Positions 17,760 to 25,507 of a DNA stretch of 64,000 nt are shown piece by piece. Where the stretch lies: the NCBI GenBank assembly GCA_036262035.1, contig DATAJS010000003.1, positions 186,001 through 250,000 on the forward strand, given 5' to 3'. The DNA comes from Burkholderiales bacterium. Its GTDB lineage: Bacteria > Pseudomonadota > Gammaproteobacteria > Burkholderiales > SG8-41. Position 1 is the stretch's first letter, and the number at the start of each line of letters is the position of its first letter. Below the pieces are notes generated by a model, which did no database searches, had not been told where the DNA came from, and saw only the letters and a program-made list of their open reading frames with translations. The position numbers and the translations under genes are program-made.

Positions 17760-18740
17760 TTATTTCCCGATCAATCCTGCCGATCTGGCGACCTTGGTGA
17801 AGACGTCGATCTGCGCGCGCACGATGCGGTCGTACTCCTCGGGCGACGTCGGCGCGGGGTCGAACGACATGCTCGCCATGCGCTCCTTCACGTCCGGAAG
17901 CTCGAGCACGCGCGCGACGTCGGCGCTGATTTTCCGGACGAGCGCGTCAGGCGTTCTGGAAGGCGCCATCAGCGCGTGCGCGGCATCGCGCTGGAACTCG
18001 GGGAGGATCTCCGCCATCGCGGGCACGTTCGGCAGCAGCGGCGAGCGCCTGGGATTGACCACCGCGAGCGCGAGCAGCCGGCCGTCCTTGAGGAAGGGCA
18101 TCGCGGGCGCGAGGCCCGGCACGCCGTAATGGATGCGCCCCGCGACCATGTCGACGAGCATCTCGGGCTGTCCGCGGAACGGCACGTGCACGACCTTGAT
18201 GCCGGCGAGCAGGTTGAAGCGCTCGGCGGTCATGTGCAGGCCGCTGCCGGGCCCCGCGGAGCCGAACAGGAGCTCGCCCGGCTTTTGCTGCGCCAGCGCG
18301 ATCAGCTCCTTCACCGATTTCACGCCGAGCTGCGGCGCGACCGCGAGCAGCCCGGTCGTCGAGCCGATCTGCGCCACGCCGCGCAAATCCTTCAGCGGAT
18401 CGTAGGGCAGGTTTTTGGTGATCACCGCGGTGATCGCGAACGAAGCCGAGACGAGCAGCAGCGTATGGCCGTCCGGCGTGGCCTTGGCGACCATCCCCGA
18501 CGCGAGCGTGCTGCCGGCGCCCGAGCGGTTGTCGACGATCACCGGCTGGCCCCACATCTCCGAGAGTTTGGGCCCGATCATGCGCGCGGTGATGTCGGTC
18601 GTGCTGCCCGGCGAGAAACCGACGACGATGCGCACCGGCTTGGAAGGAAACTTCTGCGGCGCCTGCGCCGCCGCAGGCGCGGCGACCCCCATCGCGATCG
18701 CGGCGCTCACGGCCGCGACCGCCCCTTGCACTGGGTGCAT
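17760..18740 (-). CDS. Bug/TctC-family solute-binding receptor
   Basis: 326-residue Bug receptor. ATG 18740 follows AAAAGGGGGAC and begins a signal peptide ending ..AAPAAAQ; the frame is open far upstream through the amidohydrolase region, but that part is out of phase with the real gene. Landmarks are VGFSPGSTTDITAR, IVDNRSGAGST and TPDGHTLLL. It sits 35 bp after the amidohydrolase, so the receptor may import that enzyme's substrate. Its C-terminal third closely resembles the broken Bug copy at 24850-25271 (VNPRRSPLLPNVPA against VNPKRSPLRPNVPA). Confidence 0.93.
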   Translation of the reverse strand: MHPVQGAVAAVSAAIAMGVAAPAAAQAPQKFPSKPVRIVVGFSPGSTTDITARMIGPKLSEMWGQPVIVDNRSGAGSTLASGMVAKATPDGHTLLLVSASFAITAVITKNLPYDPLKDLRGVAQIGSTTGLLAVAPQLGVKSVKELIALAQQKPGELLFGSAGPGSGLHMTAERFNLLAGIKVVHVPFRGQPEMLVDMVAGRIHYGVPGLAPAMPFLKDGRLLALAVVNPRRSPLLPNVPAMAEILPEFQRDAAHALMAPSRTPDALVRKISADVARVLELPDVKERMASMSFDPAPTSPEEYDRIVRAQIDVFTKVARSAGLIGK

Positions 18741-18775
18741 GCACGTCCCCCTTTTGTCGGTGTTATCGGCGCCGC

Positions 18776-19918
18776 TTACGCGAGGCCGTAGAACTTCGCC
18801 GCGTTGTCGCAGGTGATCTTGCGCACGGTCTCCGGCCGCACTTCGCGGAACTGCTCGGTGATGTACTTCGACGACTCCGGCCACACGCCGTCGGTGTGCG
18901 GATAGTCCGAGCCCCACATCAGCGTCTCTTCGCCGAGCTCTTCGATGAGCTTGGCGCCCACCGGATCGAACTGGAACGTCGCCTTGCACTGGCGCTTCCA
19001 GTAGTCGCTCGGTTTCATCTTGAGGCCGAGGTCGCGGAAACGGTCCTCCCATTCGAAGTCCATGCGCTCGAGCACGTAGGGGATCCAGCCGATGCCGCTC
19101 TCGCCGAACGAGATGCGAACGTTCGGATAGCGCTCGAGCACCGCGGCGCCGATGATGCCGGCGATGATGTTCGAGAGGTTCAGCTGGAAGCCCGACACGC
19201 GCGTGAACATCGCGGCGCGCTGGCGCTCCTTGGGCGTCTTCGCGCGCTCTTCCGGCGACTGCGACGGGAAGGTGTGGAAGTGCAGCGGCAGGTTCACTTC
19301 GTTGACCGCCTGCCACAGCGGCTCCCACATCGGGTGCCACATCGGCTCCATGTCCCACGAGCACGACAGCTCGACGCCGCGCAGTCCCAGCTTCGCGGCG
19401 CGATGGATCTCTTCGATGGCGGCGTCGATGTCGCCGTACGGCAGGCACGCGAGACCGAGCAGGCGATCGGGATACGGCTTGCAGAAGTCGGCGAGCCAGT
19501 CGTTGTAGATGCGGAACATCTCGCGCGCGGCTTCCTGGTCGCCGAGGCGCGTCGCGGCGCCGAGGATGCCGAAGATCACTTCGGCGTCCACGCCGTCCAT
19601 TTCGGCGTCCTTGATCCGCAGCTCGGGCGTCGTGACGCGCCGCACGCCGCGCGTCTTGTAATCGTCGAACAGCCCCGCTTCCGCCATGCGGTCGACGCGG
19701 TGGTTCTGTCCGGGCACGAGCTTCGCGCCGGAGGGGCCGACGCCGCAGACCAGCCCGTACGAATAGCCCTTCTTCGAAGTCCAGTGCGGCCCGTCGGGTC
19801 CGTCCACGACGTGGGGCATGCGGTCTTTGAGCGCCGCCGAAGCGTTGGACGTGAACAGGTCGGTCGGCAGCCAGGGCAGGTCGATGTGCGTGTCGGCCGA
19901 GATGCGGTTGTATTGCAT
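18776..19918 (-). CDS. Amidohydrolase family (ACMSD / gamma-resorcylate decarboxylase-like)
   Basis: 380-residue amidohydrolase-2 family TIM-barrel metalloenzyme; relatives are decarboxylases such as ACMSD and resorcylate decarboxylase. ATG 19918 follows GGAGGAG. The N-terminal metal motif is ADTHIDLP, so the usual HxH reads HxD. A further ligand His is in LHFHTFPS and the catalytic Asp in WGSDYPHTDG near residue 345. It leads an operon with a Bug receptor and an HbpS-like protein, consistent with degradation of an imported aromatic or unsaturated acid. Confidence 0.9.
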   Translation of the reverse strand: MQYNRISADTHIDLPWLPTDLFTSNASAALKDRMPHVVDGPDGPHWTSKKGYSYGLVCGVGPSGAKLVPGQNHRVDRMAEAGLFDDYKTRGVRRVTTPELRIKDAEMDGVDAEVIFGILGAATRLGDQEAAREMFRIYNDWLADFCKPYPDRLLGLACLPYGDIDAAIEEIHRAAKLGLRGVELSCSWDMEPMWHPMWEPLWQAVNEVNLPLHFHTFPSQSPEERAKTPKERQRAAMFTRVSGFQLNLSNIIAGIIGAAVLERYPNVRISFGESGIGWIPYVLERMDFEWEDRFRDLGLKMKPSDYWKRQCKATFQFDPVGAKLIEELGEETLMWGSDYPHTDGVWPESSKYITEQFREVRPETVRKITCDNAAKFYGLA

Positions 19919-19984
19919 GCTGGTCTCCTCCAGATGAACTCCGCCGGGGACAGTGTAACAAGGCCGCCGTGCTAACGTCGCGCG

Positions 19985-21403
19985 ATGCGATCGAGATTCA
20001 GGGATCACAGTACGGACCGTCCGAGCGGCTGGCGCCTGGGCTTCGCGAGCGGTTTCGCCGCCTTCGCCATGCTGCTCATCGGCGCGGCATACGTCGGGTC
20101 GCTGATCATTCACGCGCACATGGCGGAGATCGGCCCGCCGCGCGTCGCGGGCACGCCGCTGCGCGTGGCCGCGCCCGACGGCGACGCGGTGTTCGTGATG
20201 ACCAGCCAGAAGGAGACGCGCATCGTGGGCGGCGCCGGCCGCTGGAGCACGTATCGCGGCTTCGAGACCGTGGTCCATTTCGACCTCTGGCGATTCGACG
20301 CCGCTGCCTTGCGGCCCGTGTGGCGCAAGCGCCTGCTGACCGATGCCCGGCCGAATCTCTCGAAAGTCGGCGTGCTCGGCGCGGAGGCGAACCGCGTGTG
20401 GCTGTTCCTCGGCGGTCCCGTCGTCGCCTCGACGGCCAGCGGGGAGGTGGTCGGCGGTGCGGCGGCGATCGAGGATCGCAATCCCGCGCTGAAGAACGTG
20501 GTGCCGCTCGACGAAGGCCACTATCGCTTCTTTCACGGTTACGGTCTCGTGTTCACGTCGGCAAACGCGCGCGCGTGGCGCGTGGACGCCGCGACGCTGG
20601 AAGCGACGCCGTGGGACGCCAAGACCGCGGTGAAGCGCCCGTCCGCGATCGGGCTGCCGCACTACGCGCCGTCTTCGCTCGCCACGTTCCAGAAGCGCGG
20701 GCTCACCCTCGAGCAGAACTGGCTCGGCGTGCTGACCGAGGAAGAAGGCGAGGCGATGAATCGCGGTCCGCAGGTTCCGGGCGCGCGCCCCGGCGAACGC
20801 CGTCGCGCGATGGCCGAGTTCCTCGAATACACGCACGCGCCGCCGGAGCTGTCGCACACCGGTCCCAAGCGCTATCGCCTCTGGCGGTCGAAAGTGGAGC
20901 ACGTGTCGGCGGCTCCGGCCGGCTGGCCCAAGACACTGCCGGACCGGTGGGGCAAGCGCCCGCGCTATTCGGCGTTTGCGCCGTTCGAGAAGAGCCCGGA
21001 GTTCCTGCAGGCCGGACTGCTGAGCGACGGGCGCTCGCGCCTGCCGATCCTGCTGCGCGATCCGGACAGCGTGCTCGTCCTGCATCGCGATCGCATCGAC
21101 GACGAAGGCCGGCTGCACGTCACGCGCATCGCGGGGCCCGACGGCCGGACGCTGTGGGACGCCGCGTCGCCGCTGTCGGTGCTGCAATCGGTGATGCCGG
21201 GCGCGGGTCCGCTGGTGCTATTCGGTCGCGCCCATGTCGCGCCGAACCGCGACATGGGCGATCCCTATCACGACGCGCACGAGTGGCTGATCTCGCTCGA
21301 TCTCGCCACGGGCAGCGCGCGCACTTTCGATCTGAGCGCGGCCGGGACTGCGATCACGCGTAGCGACGAAAGCCGAAATCCGGATCCGAATACGTCGCGT
21401 TGA
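19985..21403 (+). CDS. Membrane-anchored protein of unknown function (possibly PA2928-like)
   Basis: 472-residue protein with one membrane helix (about residues 20-42, FASGFAAFAMLLIGAAYVGS) and a large, probably extracytoplasmic, strand-rich domain. Segments such as FVMTSQKETRIVGG, VWLFLGGPVVAST and LISLDLATGSARTFDLS look like beta-propeller blades. It resembles proteins labelled PA2928 family, but I am not certain. Its 3' end overlaps the convergent rhodanese gene by 50 bp; the last 15 or so residues (DESRNPDPNTSR) may be an extension. Divergent from the amidohydrolase operon. Confidence 0.7.
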   Translation: MRSRFRDHSTDRPSGWRLGFASGFAAFAMLLIGAAYVGSLIIHAHMAEIGPPRVAGTPLRVAAPDGDAVFVMTSQKETRIVGGAGRWSTYRGFETVVHFDLWRFDAAALRPVWRKRLLTDARPNLSKVGVLGAEANRVWLFLGGPVVASTASGEVVGGAAAIEDRNPALKNVVPLDEGHYRFFHGYGLVFTSANARAWRVDAATLEATPWDAKTAVKRPSAIGLPHYAPSSLATFQKRGLTLEQNWLGVLTEEEGEAMNRGPQVPGARPGERRRAMAEFLEYTHAPPELSHTGPKRYRLWRSKVEHVSAAPAGWPKTLPDRWGKRPRYSAFAPFEKSPEFLQAGLLSDGRSRLPILLRDPDSVLVLHRDRIDDEGRLHVTRIAGPDGRTLWDAASPLSVLQSVMPGAGPLVLFGRAHVAPNRDMGDPYHDAHEWLISLDLATGSARTFDLSAAGTAITRSDESRNPDPNTSR

Positions 21404-22943
21404 CGAGGTCGACTTCCCACGTGAGGTACTCGCGGATCGCGGCCTCGCGCTCTTCCGGCGTGCGGTCGAGCGCCTTCCACATCATGTCGTCGGTCGGTCC
21501 GGTGGCGCGCTCGAGGCCTTTTTCGAGCGGGAATCCCGCCGCAGTCCACGCAGCGTTTCCGCCTTCGAGCACTGCGATATCGGCGGACGTCAGGGTTTTG
21601 GCGTCCTGGGCAGCGAAGCGTGCGAGCGTGTCGCTTTCCGTGGAGGTGAAGACGAGGCGCTGGGCATCGGGAATCTTGCGCAGGTTCTCGGCCAGGCGCG
21701 AGCGCACCACGTGCCATGCGCCGGGGATGTGGCCTTCGGCGTAGCGCAGGCTGGTCGCGAGGTCGGCGACTGCGGCTGATCCCGATCGCAGCAGCTCGTG
21801 CAGCTCCTTCGCCGACACGAGCGCGACGTCGATGTCGGGCACGCGCTCGCGCACCGGGCCTGGCTCGAGCTTCGTCCCGTCGAAAGCGTTCTCCAGCACG
21901 AACACGTCGCGCCAACCCATCTGCGCGAGCCACGCCGCGGTGGTCGTCGCGCGCGAGCCGTCGTCGTCGATCAGCACGACCGCGGCATGTCTCACCGCGA
22001 GGAAGGTGTCGGTCGCCTGGATGAGCTGACCGCCGGGTGCTGTACGCGAGCCGGGCAGGTGGCCTTCGAGAAATTCCGAAGGGCTGCGCACGTCGAGCAG
22101 ATACACGGTGCGCGACGCATCGCTGTGCAGCTTCGCGAGAGCGTCTTTCGAGATCGAGCGGATGCCGTAGCGCCGCGCCACGTGCACCGCGGCCTCGCGC
22201 GCGAGGCCGCGTCCGGACTCGGTCGGCAGCGGCGCTTCCTCCGTTCGTCCATGCTCGAGCTGATAACCCGCGAGATGCCAGCCCTGCGTGCCGTCCTTGA
22301 GCGCGTACACGCGATGGGGAAAGCGCGCGTTGATCAGCGCCTGCGCGCCGATGATGCTGCGCGTGCGTCCGCCGCAGTTCACGACGACCACGGTGTCGTT
22401 CGAGCGCACGAGGTCGTGGGCGCGATACACGAGCTCCGCGCTCGGGCAGTCGATCGCGCCGGGGATGCTGTTGCGGCGGTATTCGTCGAGCGGGCGGCTG
22501 TCGAGCACGATCAGGTCGCGCTTCTCCTGCTGCCACGCGTGCAGCTCCTGCGCAGTGACCTCCGGCGGACGGTCCTCGTGCAGGACGTATTCGCCGAACG
22601 CCTTGCTCGGCACGTACACGCCGGTGTAGAGGCGGAAGCCCGCGTCGCGCCACGCGCGCGTGCCGCCTTCGAGCACGTGCACGTCGCCGTAGCCGATCTC
22701 GGTCAGGCGTTCCGCGGCGCGCTGCGCGAGGACGTCGTCACCGGCGTCGCAGACGACAACGCGCACGTTCTTCCGCGGCAGCAGCGCCGCGGCGCGCATC
22801 TCGAGATGGCTCAGCGGCAGGTTCGAGGCGAGCAAAAGATGGCCGTCGCGCGAATAGACGCCTTCTTCGCGAACATCGAGGAGTGCGATCTCGCCGCCAT
22901 CGTCGAGCATGCGGCGCAGATCGTGTGGTTTGAGCGTTTTCAT
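21354..22943 (-). CDS. Four-domain rhodanese-like protein
   Basis: 529-residue cytoplasmic protein made of four tandem rhodanese-homology domains (about 1-110, 125-235, 265-365, 380-480) and a C-terminal tail. Rhodaneses pass sulfane sulfur through an active-site Cys. Domain 1 has VVVCDAGDD and domain 2 VVNCGGRTRS, both with Cys; domain 3 has VLIDDDGSRA and domain 4 VFTSTESDT, with no Cys, so these two are probably structural or regulatory. ATG 22943 is chosen because it begins at the first domain; longer in-frame starts exist and no ribosome site is strong. Sulfur acceptor unknown. Confidence 0.88.
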   Translation of the reverse strand: MKTLKPHDLRRMLDDGGEIALLDVREEGVYSRDGHLLLASNLPLSHLEMRAAALLPRKNVRVVVCDAGDDVLAQRAAERLTEIGYGDVHVLEGGTRAWRDAGFRLYTGVYVPSKAFGEYVLHEDRPPEVTAQELHAWQQEKRDLIVLDSRPLDEYRRNSIPGAIDCPSAELVYRAHDLVRSNDTVVVVNCGGRTRSIIGAQALINARFPHRVYALKDGTQGWHLAGYQLEHGRTEEAPLPTESGRGLAREAAVHVARRYGIRSISKDALAKLHSDASRTVYLLDVRSPSEFLEGHLPGSRTAPGGQLIQATDTFLAVRHAAVVLIDDDGSRATTTAAWLAQMGWRDVFVLENAFDGTKLEPGPVRERVPDIDVALVSAKELHELLRSGSAAVADLATSLRYAEGHIPGAWHVVRSRLAENLRKIPDAQRLVFTSTESDTLARFAAQDAKTLTSADIAVLEGGNAAWTAAGFPLEKGLERATGPTDDMMWKALDRTPEEREAAIREYLTWEVDLVNATYSDPDFGFRRYA

Positions 22944-23008
22944 CGGGATCGACCGTTCAGGTGATTCGTTTAGGCTGGATTGAATCATAAGCCACGAGGG
23001 AGGTGGCG

Positions 23009-23095
23009 ATGGCACACGTCAGGCACATCGCGATACAACCGCGGAGGAACGGGCGCTCAAGCGTTCTGCACGTGACCTACTCGCGCAAGCGCTGA
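23009..23095 (+). pseudogene. 5' fragment of a VOC-family gene
   Basis: GGGAGG and ATG 23009 begin MAHVRHIAI, the same opening as the VOC protein at 8423 (MGKLRHIAIAVPD), but after nine residues the reading becomes unrelated and stops at 23095. It seems to be the leftover start of a VOC gene cut by the low-GC hipBA segment, whose hipA stop (23077) lies inside it. A real 28-residue peptide is possible but less likely. Confidence 0.6.
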
Positions 23096-24393
23096 AGCAT
23101 GTCATGGTAGGTGATTTTATCAAGCACTCGGGCGAGGTGAGCCTGAGCGCCGACGAACCGCCGCGCGTTTTCAGGTAACGCGGGTTCGGCGGCTTCCGCT
23201 TCCGCTTCCGCTGTGAGCGTGTGAAATGCCGGAAGAAACTTGCGCACCATTGCGGAAAGAATGCGCCGCGCAATTCGTTCAGGTACGCCGAGAACAGCTG
23301 CAGCCTCCAAAATCGTGGCGGGCGTTACCTGCTCGAAGTGCGTTGCGCCCGGCAGCGCGAAAGCCATCTTCACATTCGGCCAAGTTGCTTTTTCACTGGC
23401 GATTGCTCGAGTGTAGTAAGCGCCCGTGCTTAACAGGTCGTAATGTGGCGCTAGTGCAATCGCGTCTGCGCTGACATGGAATGATAAGTTTTTCAGATGG
23501 CAGTCGTCGTTGCCGGTCAGCACATTAAAGACGAGCCAACTAAACAAACGTAGCCGTGTGCTGATCTTATTCGTAGTGGCATCGATGATTCGTGCGAGAG
23601 TCTCCAGAGTCGCGCCCGTATGCTTGAAGCTGCGAGCCTTGTTTAGAAGTTGGCATGCGTCGATGACATGCAACCGCCGTACATCGCCGCCATCCTCGTT
23701 TGATACGATGCGATCAAAACGCTCGACGATATACACCGGCTGTGGCACGTACATCAGGCTAACCGGCGGGACCTGCAGATCAAGCGCGGATGCCAAACGC
23801 ATGGTCACATATTCATTGAACACGGACGCCGGATATGTGTTGGCGTCTGGATGGTTAGGCTTCAAGACGTGGGTAGAGGGTGTGGCACCTTCAGGCTCAA
23901 ACAGCTGGTCACCTTTAACTACTACGAGCAGCTTATGTTGAGCTCCAGCGAGCGACATACGCTTTGGTGCGTTGCTGACCAGGGTATTGCGCGGCAGATT
24001 GTCGATCCGCTCGCTCAGTTGTGGCGCAGATAATGGGTGCAGTCGGCCGACCTTTGGCAATTCCTGTGAGGGGGGCAGCAGTGTGAGCGAGCCAGCCGAT
24101 TCGGCACCCAAGTACTCGAGCAACGCAAAAGCGTCGTCGCCTTTAATGCCAGCTTCGCGTTCAATGGCGCTACGCAGCAGTTCTTCGGGCAGCAGGTTAT
24201 CGAAATACCATTGCACCGGTCGGTTCGTACCGCCGTCGTCATGTCGTAACTGAGCGCGTGGCAACGCAGGCGACAAGTCAAAGCTGTCACTCGCGCTGGC
24301 CCATGCCGAGTCGTACTCGAAGGCCCACAGATCGTCCGTTTCGAACAGAGTCCCGACGCGGCGCTGCTCGATATAGACGACAAGGCTGCGCAT
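23077..24393 (-). CDS. hipA: HipA-family serine/threonine kinase toxin
   Basis: 438-residue HipA-type kinase; such toxins phosphorylate targets such as glutamyl-tRNA synthetase and cause growth arrest. Visible are the N-terminal HipA_N region (about 1-100), the autophosphorylation/P-loop segment MSLAGAQHKLL, the nucleotide Lys (HVLKPNHPD), the catalytic loop TGNDDCHLKNLSF and the metal Asp in HYDLLST, so it looks active. ATG 24393 follows the hipB stop by 2 bases; TTG 24399 overlaps it. Its G+C is clearly lower than its surroundings, pointing to horizontal acquisition. Confidence 0.92.
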   Translation of the reverse strand: MRSLVVYIEQRRVGTLFETDDLWAFEYDSAWASASDSFDLSPALPRAQLRHDDGGTNRPVQWYFDNLLPEELLRSAIEREAGIKGDDAFALLEYLGAESAGSLTLLPPSQELPKVGRLHPLSAPQLSERIDNLPRNTLVSNAPKRMSLAGAQHKLLVVVKGDQLFEPEGATPSTHVLKPNHPDANTYPASVFNEYVTMRLASALDLQVPPVSLMYVPQPVYIVERFDRIVSNEDGGDVRRLHVIDACQLLNKARSFKHTGATLETLARIIDATTNKISTRLRLFSWLVFNVLTGNDDCHLKNLSFHVSADAIALAPHYDLLSTGAYYTRAIASEKATWPNVKMAFALPGATHFEQVTPATILEAAAVLGVPERIARRILSAMVRKFLPAFHTLTAEAEAEAAEPALPENARRFVGAQAHLARVLDKITYHDMLQRLRE

Positions 24394-24395
24394 GT

Positions 24396-24671
24396 TCAAG
24401 TCGTTCGGGTGGAGCGCTGCTTCGACTGCAGCTTGTGCAGCACTGGTGCGACAGCGTCTGGAATGTCCACGCTCAGGCCAATCCCCATTTCTTTCAGTAG
24501 CTTGAATACGAGCCCCATCTGCACCGTGGGCTTCCCCCGTTCCACGTCGGCGGTGAATTGCTTGCTGACACCTGCGGTTGCGGCGAGGTCGTCTTGGCGG
24601 ACCCGTGAAGCCTTTCGGACCGCACGAAGAACTATGCCCAGGTCAGCGACGGAATGAATGGATTGTTTCAT
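24396..24671 (-). CDS. hipB: HipB-family HTH antitoxin
   Basis: 91-residue XRE-type helix-turn-helix protein (VRKASRVRQDDLAATAGVSK as the HTH, then QFTADVERGKPTVQMG), the expected size for HipB. It neutralises HipA and represses its own operon. It is transcribed first, with hipA translationally coupled behind it. The promoter at 24701-24729 and palindromes at 24685-24700 and 24737-24750 suit autorepression. The C-terminus is short and disordered-looking (LHKLQSKQRSTRTT). Confidence 0.92.
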   Translation of the reverse strand: MKQSIHSVADLGIVLRAVRKASRVRQDDLAATAGVSKQFTADVERGKPTVQMGLVFKLLKEMGIGLSVDIPDAVAPVLHKLQSKQRSTRTT

Positions 24672-24684
24672 AGCTTCTTGGAGT

Positions 24685-24700
24685 ACCTAAGATCATAGGT
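24685..24700. promoter_or_regulatory. hipBA operator-like palindrome 1
   Basis: ACCTAAGATCATAGGT, symmetrical except for one pair. It starts directly downstream of the -10 box of the hipBA promoter, where a bound repressor would cover the transcription start. Core pattern CCTA-N-GATC-N-TAGG is shared with the next palindrome. Confidence 0.75.
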
Positions 24701-24729
24701 ATTTTATCGTTATCATGCGACTGAGTCAA
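24701..24729 (-). promoter_or_regulatory. Sigma-70 promoter of hipBA
   Basis: On the minus strand TTGACT (24729-24724) and TAAAAT (24706-24701) are separated by exactly 17 bases: five of six matches in each box to the housekeeping consensus. It is the strongest promoter visible in the window and points into hipB, whose ATG is 30 bases beyond the -10. Confidence 0.85.
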
Positions 24730-24736
24730 CGAAATG

Positions 24737-24750
24737 CCTATGATCATAGG
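24737..24750. promoter_or_regulatory. hipBA operator-like palindrome 2
   Basis: CCTATGATCATAGG is a perfect 14-base palindrome just upstream of the -35 box. Its centre is 51 bp from that of palindrome 1, close to five helical turns, so two HipB dimers could bind on the same face. Confidence 0.75.
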
Positions 24751-24788
24751 AACTACCGTGTTATTGACGCGTGAGAATGGTTGAAAAT

Positions 24789-24802
24789 CCTGCGTACGTA
24801 GG
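24789..24802. promoter_or_regulatory. Possible third operator-like palindrome
   Basis: CCTGCGTACGTAGG within ATCCTGCGTACGTAGGAT (24787-24804), one mismatched pair. Its outer half-sites (CCT..AGG) match the two palindromes nearer hipB and its centre is 52 bp from palindrome 2. The core differs (GTAC in place of GATC), so membership is a guess from spacing and shape. Confidence 0.45.
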
Positions 24803-24849
24803 ATTTCTATAGTATGTGGCGACTGCGCAAGCAGATGCACCTGCGATTC

Positions 24850-25271
24850 TAGGTAATCGCCGAGACCTGGATGTCCGCCTGCTTCGCCCGAGGATTTCCA
24901 TGCGCCTGCGAATCGTGCGGTGGCCCTCCCCCGGCCTGGAACGCGACCTCTCGAACCGATTGCCTGAAGTCGCTCTTCCACGTCGGCCACGTCGAGTGTG
25001 CGCGACGTCGGCGCTGATCTGCTTGACGATGCGTTAGGCGTGCGCGCCGGTGCGATGAGAACGTGCACCGAGTCGCGCGAAGGTCGGGGGTATCTCCGCG
25101 ATCGCCGGCACGTTCGGCCGGAGCGGCGAACGTTTCGGGTTCACGAGGGCCATCTCGTTCACTCGTCTTCCCCGATCCGTTGCTCCCGCCCAATTTCTGA
25201 TGCGCTGCCATGGGGTTGGTGAGCAGTAGTGTGGCAACGGCTACGGCGAGCGATCTCGGCGCCGCATCCAT
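24850..25271 (-). pseudogene. Bug/TctC receptor remnant, internally deleted and frameshifted
   Basis: Reading from ATG 25271 gives a signal-peptide-like start (MDAAPRSLAVAVATLLLTNP). The binding-domain half is missing, and C-terminal Bug sequence then appears in changing frames: ALVNPKRSPLRPNVPAIAEI, next VLIAPARTPNA, then IVKQISADVA, then LDVADVEERLQAIG. At least three frame changes and a large deletion make it non-functional. Closest intact relative in the window is the Bug gene at 17760. Its start overlaps the 3' end of the 88-residue gene. Confidence 0.8.
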
Positions 25272-25507
25272 CCAAAGCGCCTCCGCCAGGAGCCGACGAA
25301 TCGCATGTCGACCCCGTTGCGCTTGGCCGCGTAGCTGCGCGCGGCGAGCTCGAGGCCGGTCGTGTCGATGTTCATCAGCGCTTCGATCTCTTCGGATGAG
25401 AGCCCCGCAGCGTGCGCGCACGCCCGCGGATCGGCGGCGAAGCGCCGCCGCAGGTCGTCGTCGACATAGAGGCTCGCGAGGAAGCGCTCGAAGCGCGCAG
25501 TCGTCAT
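25241..25507 (-). CDS. 88-residue protein coupled to MNIO (putative partner)
   Basis: Small basic-tailed protein: MTTARFERFLASLYVDDDLR, then a helical middle with GLSSEEIEALMNIDTTGLEL and AARSYAAKRNG, ending in an Arg-rich tail. I cannot name the family. Its ATG overlaps the MNIO stop (ATGA), so the two are translated together. MNIO enzymes usually work with a partner that binds the substrate leader, and this protein is well placed for that role. Its last 30 bases overlap the start of a broken Bug gene. Confidence 0.75.
   Translation of the reverse strand: MTTARFERFLASLYVDDDLRRRFAADPRACAHAAGLSSEEIEALMNIDTTGLELAARSYAAKRNGVDMRFVGSWRRRFGWMRRRDRSP

Noticed and set aside
23009-23095. 28-residue open frame with a good ribosome site as a real small protein
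   Set aside because: Its opening residues match VOC proteins and then become unrelated at the edge of the low-GC segment, so a truncated gene is the simpler reading.
24850-25271. Bug remnant considered as a recoded (UGA or frameshift-programmed) gene
   Set aside because: Several frame changes and a missing binding domain cannot be explained by one recoding event; it is decay.
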